Shown: one piece after another, positions 1-5,608 of the stretch | Layout of the letters: the number at the start of each line of letters is the position of its first letter | Numbering within the stretch: the first letter of the stretch is position 1 | NCBI GenBank assembly: GCA_964523375.1 | Contig: CAZFYG010000028.1 | Span: 1-6,803, forward strand | Source of the DNA: CAJQGY01 sp964523375 | Lineage (GTDB): Bacteria; Pseudomonadota; Gammaproteobacteria; Magnimaribacterales; D2472 | Reading direction: 5' to 3' | Length of the DNA: 6,803 bases | Translations under genes and position numbers: made by a program | The notes under the pieces: generated by a model | Databases searched by the model: none | Told to the model about the DNA's origin: nothing | What the model saw: the letters and a program-made list of their open reading frames with translations, nothing else

Positions 1-23
1 TTAAAAAGTGATTTAATAAAAGC

Positions 24-350
24 ATGCAGTTATACATAATACTTTTTTTTGCAATTGCATTAGAAGTTCTTGGAACAATGCTTTTGCCTGCATCACAAAA
101 TTTTACAAAACCAATCCCAACCTCTATTTTGTTAGTATCTTATGGTGCTTCTTTTTATATTTTGGCGTTAGTATCTCAAAAACTGTCACTTGCAGTCATT
201 TATGCATCATGGGCAGGACTGGGTGTTTTCTCAGTAGCAATGCTAAGCTACTTCTTTTATAAACAAACACTTAACTGGCAGACCATTATCGGATTGTTTT
301 TGATTATCATCGGAGTAACTATAGTAAATTTGTATAAAACAAAAATATGA
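24..350 (+). CDS. SMR-family small multidrug / cation exporter (EmrE-like)
   Basis: The 108-residue product is the usual length for a small multidrug resistance transporter and aligns without gaps to EmrE from memory. Seen: the essential membrane carboxylate E14 in the motif AEVLGT-like LEVLGT, Y40, Y60 and W63 (YASWAGLG), and G90 and G97 in helix 4. Four hydrophobic helices lie at about 3-21, 32-52, 58-78 and 86-104. SMR proteins work as antiparallel dimers in the inner membrane, exchanging protons at E14 for quaternary ammonium or similar cations. Odd: the position of EmrE K22, normally Lys in a LKxSxGF-type motif, is Pro here (LLPASQNF), so substrate class (Qac versus guanidinium type) is not settled. 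No convincing Shine-Dalgarno is visible in the 23 nt upstream. The stop TGA overlaps the ATG of a candidate short ORF. Family assignment is confident; substrate is not. Confidence 0.9.
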   Translation: MQLYIILFFAIALEVLGTMLLPASQNFTKPIPTSILLVSYGASFYILALVSQKLSLAVIYASWAGLGVFSVAMLSYFFYKQTLNWQTIIGLFLIIIGVTIVNLYKTKI

Positions 351-463
351 AGAAGTTGGATTCAAAAGGGCTGGAGTCAAATCCCTGTTTAAAACTAACC
401 AGTGACGACGTTATTGTTTTGAGTGTCGAACATATAATGAAAAGTAGTTTTGATATTTTTTAG
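347..463 (+). CDS. Candidate 38-residue ORF coupled to the SMR gene
   Basis: An ATG at 347 overlaps the SMR stop codon as ATGA, and the frame stays open for 38 codons to TAG at 461-463, just 4 nt before the ATG of the ceramidase-like gene. The product begins MKKLDSKGLESNPCLKLTSD, is soluble-looking with a mixed hydrophobic second half (DDVIVLSVEHIM), and has one Cys. I recognise no family. For it: the overlapping start, and tight packing between two genes. Against it: 38 codons can stay open by chance, no clear ribosome binding site is visible, and a perfect TATAAT promoter element for the next gene lies inside it (433-438). It may be a translationally coupled small protein or simply the spacer that carries the next promoter. 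Confidence 0.3.
   Translation: MKKLDSKGLESNPCLKLTSDDVIVLSVEHIMKSSFDIF
411..438 (+). promoter_or_regulatory. Possible promoter of the ceramidase-like gene
   Basis: A perfect -10 hexamer TATAAT sits at 433-438. The best-placed -35 is weak (TTATTG at 411-416, spacer 16). The predicted start of transcription near 445 would leave a leader of about 23 nt before the ATG at 468. In an AT-rich genome a TATAAT alone is modest evidence. Confidence 0.35.
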
Positions 464-467
464 TTTT

Positions 468-1979
468 ATGAAAAACAGACTTTACATTTTTATGATGTTT
501 AGCATTGCTATGACTTCTCAAATCTATGCAAATGAATTTAAAGTTGGGTTTGCTGAGCTTCCAATTACCCCTGAGTTAATTGATGAATGGGAAGATATAA
601 ATAACAACGCTCAATTTGATCCAGATATTGACAAGTGGACTGATGTAAACGGTAACAACCAATTCGATGCTGTGTGGATGGCAGGTTTTCAAAATAAACG
701 AGCTGCTCAAAAAGTTAAAGATGATCTCATGGCGGTAACTGCGGTGATTGACGATGGTCATACTCGTATAGGAATTATTAGTGCTGACACTATTGGGCTA
801 ATGCGAAAATTTGTACTTAGCGTCCGTGATGATATTCCTTCAGAGTGGGGCCTAGATTACATCATGGTGCATGCAACACATAATCATGAGGGCCCGGACA
901 CCCAAGGTCTTTGGGGCCCAAGTTTTTTAAAAAGCGGCGTTGATGATGCTTACATGGAGCAGCTTAAAAGAGATTTCATAAGCACATTAAAAATGGCTAT
1001 AGATAATTTGGAGCCCGCAGAAATGAGTTTGGCTTTAATTCCGACTAATCCTCTCACACCCATTAAAGACAAACGAAAACCCATCGTGATAGATGATGAC
1101 ATAAGAGCAATTTTGTTTAATCGCCCTGATGGCTCAATTATAGGCTCGTTAGTTAACTTTGGAATTCATGTCGAACTTGCATGGGATAAAAATCTAGAAT
1201 TAACTGCTGATGTTGCAGGCTACTTAAGAAGAGGAATAAGCGAGGGCATTTATTATAATGATCAGCTTATTAGAGATGGGCTGGGTGGAACCACGTTATG
1301 GCTTACAGGGAACATTGGAGGCTTGATGACATCAGGGCCAACTGATCCAATTTATGATCCTTTTTTAAAAAAAATGCTAACCAAACCAAGTCATGCTAAG
1401 GCGCGTGCATACGGATATGGCTTAGCAAACAGTGTCATAGAGGCTTTTCATACAGGTAATTTTAAACAGTCTCCAAAGCCATCTATAACTGTCCACTCTA
1501 AAGAAATAGAATTAGGTATAGAAAATTTCATGCTCTCATTAGGCAGTCTGCTTGGCGTGATTGATACAGATCCTAAATTTAGTCCGATGCCACCATTTAT
1601 ACGTTATCTTAGTGAAGTGTCATTTATACAATTAGGAGACGCAACTATTACCGGAGTTCCTGGAGAGCTTTATCCAGAAATTGCTGTTGGAGGCATAGAA
1701 AATCCTATAGGCGCTGATTACCTCATAGCTCCTCAGGAAGTTCCACATTTACGAAGCCAATTTCCAGACAAACTTAATTTGATGGTGAATTTAGCAAATG
1801 ATTCTATTGGTTACATCATTCCAAAAAGTGAATGGGATAAAGATGCTCCTTGGATCTACGGAGAGAATGAAGAAACTTATGGCGAGGCGGTATCTTTGGG
1901 CCCAAATACTGCGCTTATAGTTCATGAAAACCTTATCAAGCTAATAGAAGAATCAAAAATAAAAAAAGAAGAGAGATAA
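468..1979 (+). CDS. Secreted neutral/alkaline ceramidase-family protein
   Basis: The 503-residue protein starts at ATG 468. A TTG at 450 would add six residues before a normal signal peptide, so it is not preferred. Residues 1-21 form a signal peptide (MKNR, hydrophobic core, cleavage after QIYA). The mature start FKVGFAELPITP, THNHEGPD (137-144) with H138/H140, H234 in NFGIHVE, LTADVAGYLRR, E400 in GVPGELYPE and Y449 in NDSIGYIIP match the zinc-site framework of neutral ceramidases (Ceramidase_alk family), which hydrolyse the ceramide N-acyl bond. Two EF-hand-like stretches, D43-D51 and D59-D67 (DxNxNxxFD), suggest calcium binding. Odd: where classical ceramidases have GDVSPN with the serine nucleophile, this protein reads GNIGGLMT (281-288), so ceramidase activity is doubtful. 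Location is periplasm or outside. It follows the SMR gene and ends in a strong terminator. Confidence 0.82.
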   Translation: MKNRLYIFMMFSIAMTSQIYANEFKVGFAELPITPELIDEWEDINNNAQFDPDIDKWTDVNGNNQFDAVWMAGFQNKRAAQKVKDDLMAVTAVIDDGHTRIGIISADTIGLMRKFVLSVRDDIPSEWGLDYIMVHATHNHEGPDTQGLWGPSFLKSGVDDAYMEQLKRDFISTLKMAIDNLEPAEMSLALIPTNPLTPIKDKRKPIVIDDDIRAILFNRPDGSIIGSLVNFGIHVELAWDKNLELTADVAGYLRRGISEGIYYNDQLIRDGLGGTTLWLTGNIGGLMTSGPTDPIYDPFLKKMLTKPSHAKARAYGYGLANSVIEAFHTGNFKQSPKPSITVHSKEIELGIENFMLSLGSLLGVIDTDPKFSPMPPFIRYLSEVSFIQLGDATITGVPGELYPEIAVGGIENPIGADYLIAPQEVPHLRSQFPDKLNLMVNLANDSIGYIIPKSEWDKDAPWIYGENEETYGEAVSLGPNTALIVHENLIKLIEESKIKKEER

Positions 1980-2020
1980 AATATCTTTAAAAATAATTGT
2001 TTTTAAAGATATTTTTTTTT
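1980..2020 (+). terminator. Strong Rho-independent terminator after the ceramidase-like gene
   Basis: A perfect 14-bp stem (AATATCTTTAAAAA at 1980-1993 with TTTTTAAAGATATT at 2000-2013) closes a 6-nt loop and is followed by seven further T residues. The stem begins one base after the stop codon and can extend two A-T pairs into it. It is almost purely A-T, so length rather than GC supplies stability. The A-rich stretch before the stem could give weak function in the other direction. Confidence 0.85.
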
Positions 2021-2036
2021 ATGGCAAAATAAAATA

Positions 2037-2399
2037 ATGCAAAATTGGTTCTTAATTTCAGGCGCAATTCTTTCTTTTATTGGCGTGATACTTCATGGTT
2101 TTATTGGCGGTAAAATGTATGGAACAAATATAAATAAAAGCGACTTAGAGCCTTTAGGAAAAACTTTAAGTATGTTTTCGTGGCAATTTCATACCATTTT
2201 CCTCTTTGTAACTTCTTGCACTTTAATTTATATCGCAAACAATCCTGAATTTGCTATCGCCGCTTATCCAATAATTTATATGAATGTATTGGGAGCAATT
2301 TATTTCTTTATCCTTGGCATTGGAAATAAAGAATTTTTAAAGATGCCTGGAGCTATTTTAATGGGATCAATAGCATTGTTGGCTTGGCTTGGAATATAA
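2037..2399 (+). CDS. Small four-helix membrane protein, unknown function
   Basis: The 120-residue product is almost entirely hydrophobic, with four predicted helices at about 5-24, 46-67, 74-96 and 103-120 and no cleavable signal peptide. Conserved-looking polar residues inside or beside helices are H20 in GVILHGFIGG and W49/H52 in SWQFHT. This pattern recalls uncharacterised proteobacterial four-helix proteins with an intramembrane His followed by a W-x-x-H-T segment, but I cannot name a family. The ATG lies only 17 nt after the preceding terminator, so it is probably its own transcription unit. A weak TTGTTT (1997-2002) / TATGGC (2020-2025) pair would give an almost leaderless mRNA. No Shine-Dalgarno is visible. 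That it is a real gene is likely from its length and helix pattern; its role is unknown. Confidence 0.72.
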   Translation: MQNWFLISGAILSFIGVILHGFIGGKMYGTNINKSDLEPLGKTLSMFSWQFHTIFLFVTSCTLIYIANNPEFAIAAYPIIYMNVLGAIYFFILGIGNKEFLKMPGAILMGSIALLAWLGI

Positions 2400-2620
2400 A
2401 ACTGAAAAAAAATCATTAATGGTCCCCTTATAAATAATTATTTTTTTATTTAATTATTAATTAGTTTGCATGCCTAACAAGTTAAAAAAACACTAAAAAT
2501 TTTTCTTATTTATCCATATTAGATGGAACCATGAATAGAATATATCTAATGTTTGATTGACCGCAACCTTCTTAATCTATAACCTGCAATCATCTTTACC
2601 CATACCAACTAAATTTAAAA
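2400..2620. other. 221-nt AT-rich spacer upstream of rhlE
   Basis: No convincing gene is present on either strand. It contains two imperfectly placed inverted repeats: AATAATTA/TAATTATT (2433-2440 and 2451-2458, 10-nt loop) and ATTAGAT/ATCTAAT (2518-2524 and 2544-2550, 19-nt loop). Neither is followed by a proper T-run. The second lies just upstream of the candidate rhlE promoter and could be an operator. The length may allow regulated expression of the helicase, but no known cold-shock element is recognisable. Confidence 0.5.
2557..2583 (+). promoter_or_regulatory. Possible rhlE promoter
   Basis: TTGACC at 2557-2562 (-35 like) and TATAAC at 2578-2583 (-10 like) are separated by 15 bp, slightly short. 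A transcript starting near 2590 would have a leader of about 31 nt before the ATG at 2621. The match to the sigma-70 consensus is fair at both hexamers, but the spacing is not ideal. Confidence 0.35.
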
Positions 2621-3994
2621 ATGTTATTCAAAGAACTAGGCCTATCTGAGCAAATACTAAAATCCTTAGAAGAGCTCGATCATTCAAAGCCCTCTGAAAT
2701 TCAAGAGCAAGCTATTCCAATCATCTTAGCAGGCAAGAATATAATGGCTGCCGCTCAAACGGGAACAGGTAAAACAGGTAGTTTTGTTTTGCCTATGTTA
2801 GAAATGTTGCATGAAAAACCAAAGCCTTATGCTAAAAATGCTCATGCCCTAGTATTAACCCCTACTCGAGAGCTTGCTGCTCAAGTAAGAGAGAATGTTC
2901 ACAGGTACGGTAAGTATACGAATATTAAATCAACAGTTGTTTTCGGCGGAGCTAAAATCTTCCCACAAAAATCTAAGCTTAAAAAGGGCGTTGATATCTT
3001 AGTTGCAACACCAGGGCGATTATTGGATTTAGTTAAACAAAAAGCAGTAAAGTTAGACCGAGTTCAGATGCTTGTTTTAGATGAGGCAGATCACATGCTA
3101 GACATGGGCTTCATTCATGATATTAAAAAGATAATTGCGATGACTCCTTCTTCAAGACAAAACTTACTTTTTTCAGCAACCTTCTCTCCAGAAATTAAGA
3201 AACTAGCTCAATCGCTGGGAGAGGACTTGGTAGAAATTAGCGCTCAATCACCAAACACAACGGTTAGTAAAATAAAGCAAATGGTTTTTCATGTTGATAA
3301 AAATAAAAAGCCTGATTTGTTAGCTCACATGATTAAAGGTGAGAAGTGGGATCAAGCTTTGGTTTTCTCAAGAACCAAGCACGGATGTGAAAAGATTGCT
3401 GATTATTTGAACGCTGCAGGCATTAAAACGGGAACTATTCATGGTGACAAAACCCAGGGAGCAAGAACCAAAGCTCTTAGAGAGTTCAAAGGAAAATTAG
3501 TACAAGTACTTGTTGCCACAGATGTTGCGGCAAGAGGAATCGATATCAGCAACCTGCCTTTTGTTGTTAATTTTGATATGCCTACTTATCCTAATGACTA
3601 TATTCACAGAATCGGCAGAACGGGAAGGGCCGGGCAAGAAGGAACAGCTATCTCTTTTATGAGCGCAGATGAGAACAAGTTTCTTCGCGGCATCGAAGGG
3701 TTGTTAAAAATTAAAATCGATCAAACCAGCCATGAAGCTTTTAAACCAAATGATAAGCCAGCTGGAGGAGGGCGCGGCAAACCAAAATCAAGAGGCTCAA
3801 GAGGTGGAAAGTCTAGCTTTATACGAAATAAGCGCGGCTCCGATAGCAAGCCTGGAACTAGTTTCTCTAGAAAAAAAGCCAGTGGCTCAAAATCAAATAC
3901 TAGTGGTGCTACAAAGTCGCCCAACAATAAAGCAAAAAAACCATACAAAAAATCAGGATCAAAGCCAAAAACTAGTTGGAAAAAAACTAAATGA
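2621..3994 (+). CDS. rhlE: DEAD-box ATP-dependent RNA helicase RhlE
   Basis: The 457-residue protein carries the full DEAD-box set: Q motif with F3 and Q28, Walker A AQTGTGKT (45-52), PTRELAAQ (81-88), TPGR (130-133), DEAD (154-157), SAT (185-187), the motif IV region LVFSRT (247-252), VATDVAARGIDI (298-309) and HRIGRTGRAG (329-338). Segments such as LDMGFIHDIKK and GDKTQGARTKAL are characteristic of RhlE, and the length is close to E. coli RhlE. RhlE unwinds short RNA duplexes in the cytoplasm, with roles in ribosome maturation and RNA turnover. Residues from about 372 form a disordered K/R/G/S-rich basic tail, typical for RNA binding. No obvious Shine-Dalgarno precedes the ATG. The stop TGA overlaps the ATG of the next ORF (ATGA), suggesting translational coupling to two small membrane proteins. 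Confidence 0.9.
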   Translation: MLFKELGLSEQILKSLEELDHSKPSEIQEQAIPIILAGKNIMAAAQTGTGKTGSFVLPMLEMLHEKPKPYAKNAHALVLTPTRELAAQVRENVHRYGKYTNIKSTVVFGGAKIFPQKSKLKKGVDILVATPGRLLDLVKQKAVKLDRVQMLVLDEADHMLDMGFIHDIKKIIAMTPSSRQNLLFSATFSPEIKKLAQSLGEDLVEISAQSPNTTVSKIKQMVFHVDKNKKPDLLAHMIKGEKWDQALVFSRTKHGCEKIADYLNAAGIKTGTIHGDKTQGARTKALREFKGKLVQVLVATDVAARGIDISNLPFVVNFDMPTYPNDYIHRIGRTGRAGQEGTAISFMSADENKFLRGIEGLLKIKIDQTSHEAFKPNDKPAGGGRGKPKSRGSRGGKSSFIRNKRGSDSKPGTSFSRKKASGSKSNTSGATKSPNNKAKKPYKKSGSKPKTSWKKTK

Positions 3995-4092
3995 TTGAGC
4001 TATTATTTTGGAGTTTAGTCATAGTGACTTGGTTAACAATTGGGATGCATGTTATAAAAGAGTTTATAAGATTCAACCGGAGAAAAAGATGA
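3991..4092 (+). CDS. 33-residue single-helix membrane protein coupled to rhlE
   Basis: An ATG at 3991 overlaps the rhlE stop (ATGA), and the frame runs 33 codons to TGA at 4090-4092, which itself overlaps the next ATG at 4089 (again ATGA). The product begins MIELLFWSLVIVTWLTIGMH, a single hydrophobic helix at about residues 3-21, and ends in a strongly basic tail (RFNRRKR). This is the positive-inside pattern of a small inner-membrane protein with its C-terminus in the cytoplasm. A GGA-plus-A-run lies about 10 nt upstream inside rhlE. Exact overlap at both ends and the clean membrane topology make chance unlikely. No family is recognised. It could be a leader whose translation controls the downstream 136-residue gene, or a partner of that protein. 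Confidence 0.6.
   Translation: MIELLFWSLVIVTWLTIGMHVIKEFIRFNRRKR
4079..4082 (+). promoter_or_regulatory. Ribosome binding site fixing the start at 4089
   Basis: GGAG at 4079-4082, 6 nt before ATG 4089, is one of the few good Shine-Dalgarno sites in the window. It supports starting the 136-residue membrane protein here rather than at an upstream in-frame TTG at 4008, whose extension would overlap the whole coupled short ORF out of frame. Confidence 0.65.
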
Positions 4093-4499
4093 CTGAGCCA
4101 AACATGAAAAAACCAAGCCTATTTAGAACAAGCACAATGAAAATTGTCAGTGGATGGAGGAGAGTAATGGATGTTAAATATAATCCATTAAAGTTTGTGC
4201 CCGATCCAAGTCTTCAGACTTATTTTATGTTGGTGCTATTTACTATGTGGAGTGTTTTCTTTGGATTCTTGGCAGCAAACTATCTTGGGTTTTTTAACTA
4301 CAATACAATTGCAAGTATAGCTATTCACATCGGAATAATATTACCCCTAGCATTCACTAACGCAATTTTTGTAGATGCAGAGAGAGATGGCGAGAAATGG
4401 CTCGAGGAATGGAAAGAAGAACAATCAAGATACAAGCTTCTTACAAACAGACTTAAAACCAAAAACTTGGTTATATGGAATCCAAATAAAGAAGCATAA
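4089..4499 (+). CDS. 136-residue two-helix membrane protein, unknown function
   Basis: Start at ATG 4089 is chosen because of the GGAG site 6 nt upstream and the ATGA overlap with the preceding short ORF. A longer reading from TTG 4008 adds 27 unlikely residues. The product has a basic N-terminal region of about 40 residues (MKIVSGWRRVMDVKYNPLKF), two hydrophobic helices at about 43-65 and 72-95 joined by a short turn, then a charged helical tail (DAERDGEKWLEEWKEEQSRY) that could form a coiled coil, ending in a cytoplasmic-looking basic stretch. Both ends are therefore probably cytoplasmic. I recognise no family. Its coupling to rhlE could reflect only operon convenience, or link the helicase to the membrane; the sequence does not decide this. 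Confidence 0.72.
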   Translation: MTEPNMKKPSLFRTSTMKIVSGWRRVMDVKYNPLKFVPDPSLQTYFMLVLFTMWSVFFGFLAANYLGFFNYNTIASIAIHIGIILPLAFTNAIFVDAERDGEKWLEEWKEEQSRYKLLTNRLKTKNLVIWNPNKEA

Positions 4500-4512
4500 C
4501 CATTTTGGTATG

Positions 4513-4530
4513 TATTAAGAATACTTAATA
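4513..4530 (+). repeat. Small inverted repeat / hairpin after the rhlE cluster
   Basis: TATTAAG (4513-4519) pairs perfectly with CTTAATA (4524-4530) across a 4-nt loop, 13 nt after the stop of the 136-residue gene. It is followed by A residues rather than T, so it is not a standard intrinsic terminator on this strand. It may be a 3'-end stabilising hairpin or a protein-binding palindrome for the next promoter. Confidence 0.4.
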
Positions 4531-4574
4531 AAAAGCAGTAAGACTTTCACATAGAGTTATGAGAGAATGATCAA

Positions 4575-4967
4575 ATGCATAAACACCTATTAACAATGTT
4601 TGTGATGATATTTATCATCTCATGTGGCGACAATGAAATATCAAATCAAGCGCCTTCTTTTGGGTTTCAAAAAGAAAGAATTGTAAGGGTAAATGAAGGC
4701 TCTACAGACATTGGAACGTTCCAGGCGGCTGATGCAGATGGAGATGAGATTAGCTATTCTATATCTAACTCAGACATGAGCATCACTGAAGATGGGCTCG
4801 TAACATTTAACATAATCCCAGATTTTGAAGTAGAAAATGTTTATTCAGCAACAATCACAGCCTCGAATGATGGCGGCTCTGATGAAATCAATTTAACCGT
4901 ATATATTAACGATAGCGACTGCGAGTTTGATACAGCAGCAGCTTTTAATTTTTGTTTATTTCACTAA
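4575..4967 (+). CDS. Short lipoprotein with one cadherin-like domain
   Basis: Residues 1-17 form a lipoprotein signal ending in the lipobox IISC, so C17 should be lipidated; the next residue is Gly, not Asp, compatible with outer-membrane sorting. Residues about 25-113 read as a cadherin/cadherin-like beta-sandwich: E41 in RVNEG, IGTFQAADADGDEISYSIS with calcium-type acidic residues D53, D55 and D57, ITEDGLVTF, PDFE, YSATITASN, and NLTVYINDSD at the end. Such domains bind calcium and mediate adhesion or surface assembly. The protein is only 130 residues and carries one repeat, whereas cadherin-domain surface proteins usually carry several. It stops soon after the repeat with a tail holding C116 and C127, which could pair. 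It may be a shortened relative of a larger surface protein. GAGAG at 4561-4565 is a plausible ribosome site. Confidence 0.78.
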   Translation: MHKHLLTMFVMIFIISCGDNEISNQAPSFGFQKERIVRVNEGSTDIGTFQAADADGDEISYSISNSDMSITEDGLVTFNIIPDFEVENVYSATITASNDGGSDEINLTVYINDSDCEFDTAAAFNFCLFH

Positions 4968-4975
4968 CTTGAGAC

Positions 4976-4981
4976 AAGGAG
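4976..4981 (+). promoter_or_regulatory. Strong Shine-Dalgarno for the 4988 gene
   Basis: AAGGAG at 4976-4981 lies 6 nt before ATG 4988, the best ribosome binding site in the window. Most neighbouring genes have weak or no sites, so this gene is likely translated efficiently. The site lies in the 20-nt gap after the lipoprotein stop, which fits one shared transcript. Confidence 0.8.
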
Positions 4982-4987
4982 TCTTTT

Positions 4988-5548
4988 ATGAATAAATTAC
5001 TTTCCATAGCATTACTTTTTAGTTCTATATCATATGCTGATATTGATATTGGAGATGATTTTGAAGTTGGCGGCCTTGTTGCAGCTGAAGCTTTCAATCT
5101 TAAATTCGGAAAGTTAAAAAAAGTAGTTGGTGAAATTAAAGATGAAGATATTTTAGGCTCATGGGACTGTACTTCTTATGCCTTAACGGCTTCTGGTGAC
5201 CCAAGCTATCAAACTGAAAATGGCGGCAACGGGCAAGTTGGCACTGGGTATTTTGATTCTTTAACAGGAAGACTAATATTAAGTGAGCAGGACTCAGAAA
5301 GCAGTCTCAGCTCTCCAAAAAATTATACGATTGATACAACTGACCTTATTAATAGAGAGAATATTGATGATGGGTTTTACACTCTTTTGCTTAATAAACT
5401 TCACTTATTTGGAGATCGCGGAGAAGGAAATCCTATAGAGCACTATATCAATTACAACATCAATATGACCGATGACAGCAGAATGATACTAAGTTCAGAT
5501 ATGGGCAATGTTTTTAACCCAGGTGTTATCTGCGAAAAGGTTGAGTAA
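4988..5548 (+). CDS. Exported protein with lipocalin-like segment, unknown function
   Basis: The 186-residue product has a typical signal peptide (MNKLLSIALLFSSISYA, cleavage before DIDIG). After an acidic stretch comes AAEAFNLKFGKLKKVVGEI (32-50), a heptad-like helix resembling the short coiled stems seen in trimeric or tail-fibre-like exported proteins. From about 52 the sequence DEDILGSWDCTSY opens a beta-rich region with lipocalin-like G-x-W-x-C character and ends near ICEKVE. The only two cysteines of the mature protein, C61 and C182, lie at the two ends of this region and probably form a disulfide in the periplasm. No catalytic motif is visible. It starts 20 nt after the cadherin lipoprotein and is probably co-transcribed with it, suggesting a shared envelope or surface role. 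Family unknown; export is confident. Confidence 0.75.
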   Translation: MNKLLSIALLFSSISYADIDIGDDFEVGGLVAAEAFNLKFGKLKKVVGEIKDEDILGSWDCTSYALTASGDPSYQTENGGNGQVGTGYFDSLTGRLILSEQDSESSLSSPKNYTIDTTDLINRENIDDGFYTLLLNKLHLFGDRGEGNPIEHYINYNINMTDDSRMILSSDMGNVFNPGVICEKVE

Positions 5549-5578
5549 AAAAACAGACAGATCTTTCAATATGTTTCC

Positions 5579-5608
5579 TTGCTAAATCTTTAAAATCAAG
5601 CCTATACT
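5579..5608 (+). promoter_or_regulatory. Promoter placing +1 at the ATG of a cysteine-rich ORF
   Basis: TTGCTA at 5579-5584 (-35, 4 of 6) and TATACT at 5603-5608 (-10, 5 of 6) are 18 bp apart. The ATG of the cysteine-rich ORF begins at 5615, after 6 intervening bases, exactly where transcription would be expected to start. This predicts a leaderless mRNA, or else a small RNA starting here. Confidence 0.5.

Noticed and set aside
371..390. tRNA T-arm-like stretch (GGAGTCAAATCCC) after the SMR gene
   Set aside because: No matching acceptor, D or anticodon arms can be found around it; the resemblance is short and the bases lie inside the candidate short ORF.
450..467. TTG 450 as start of the ceramidase-like gene
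   Set aside because: It adds MIFFSF before a complete signal peptide that begins normally at ATG 468 with MKNR; the shorter form is the standard export signal.
576..761. 61-codon minus-strand ORF inside the ceramidase-like gene
   Set aside because: It is a frame shadow of a gene with strong family motifs; no promoter, ribosome site or recognisable product.
2546..2593. 15-codon minus-strand ORF (MIAGYRLRRLRSIKH) in the rhlE spacer
   Set aside because: Too short, and without a promoter, ribosome site or striking composition to separate it from chance.
3721..3998. Open frames on both strands (3721-3948 minus, 3732-3998 plus) over the rhlE tail
   Set aside because: The low-complexity, lysine/glycine/serine-rich tail lacks stop-prone codons in other frames; the RhlE frame itself continues cleanly to its stop.
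4513..4530. Hairpin as an intrinsic terminator of the rhlE cluster
   Set aside because: The 7-bp stem is followed by A residues, not T, so it lacks the required T-run on this strand.
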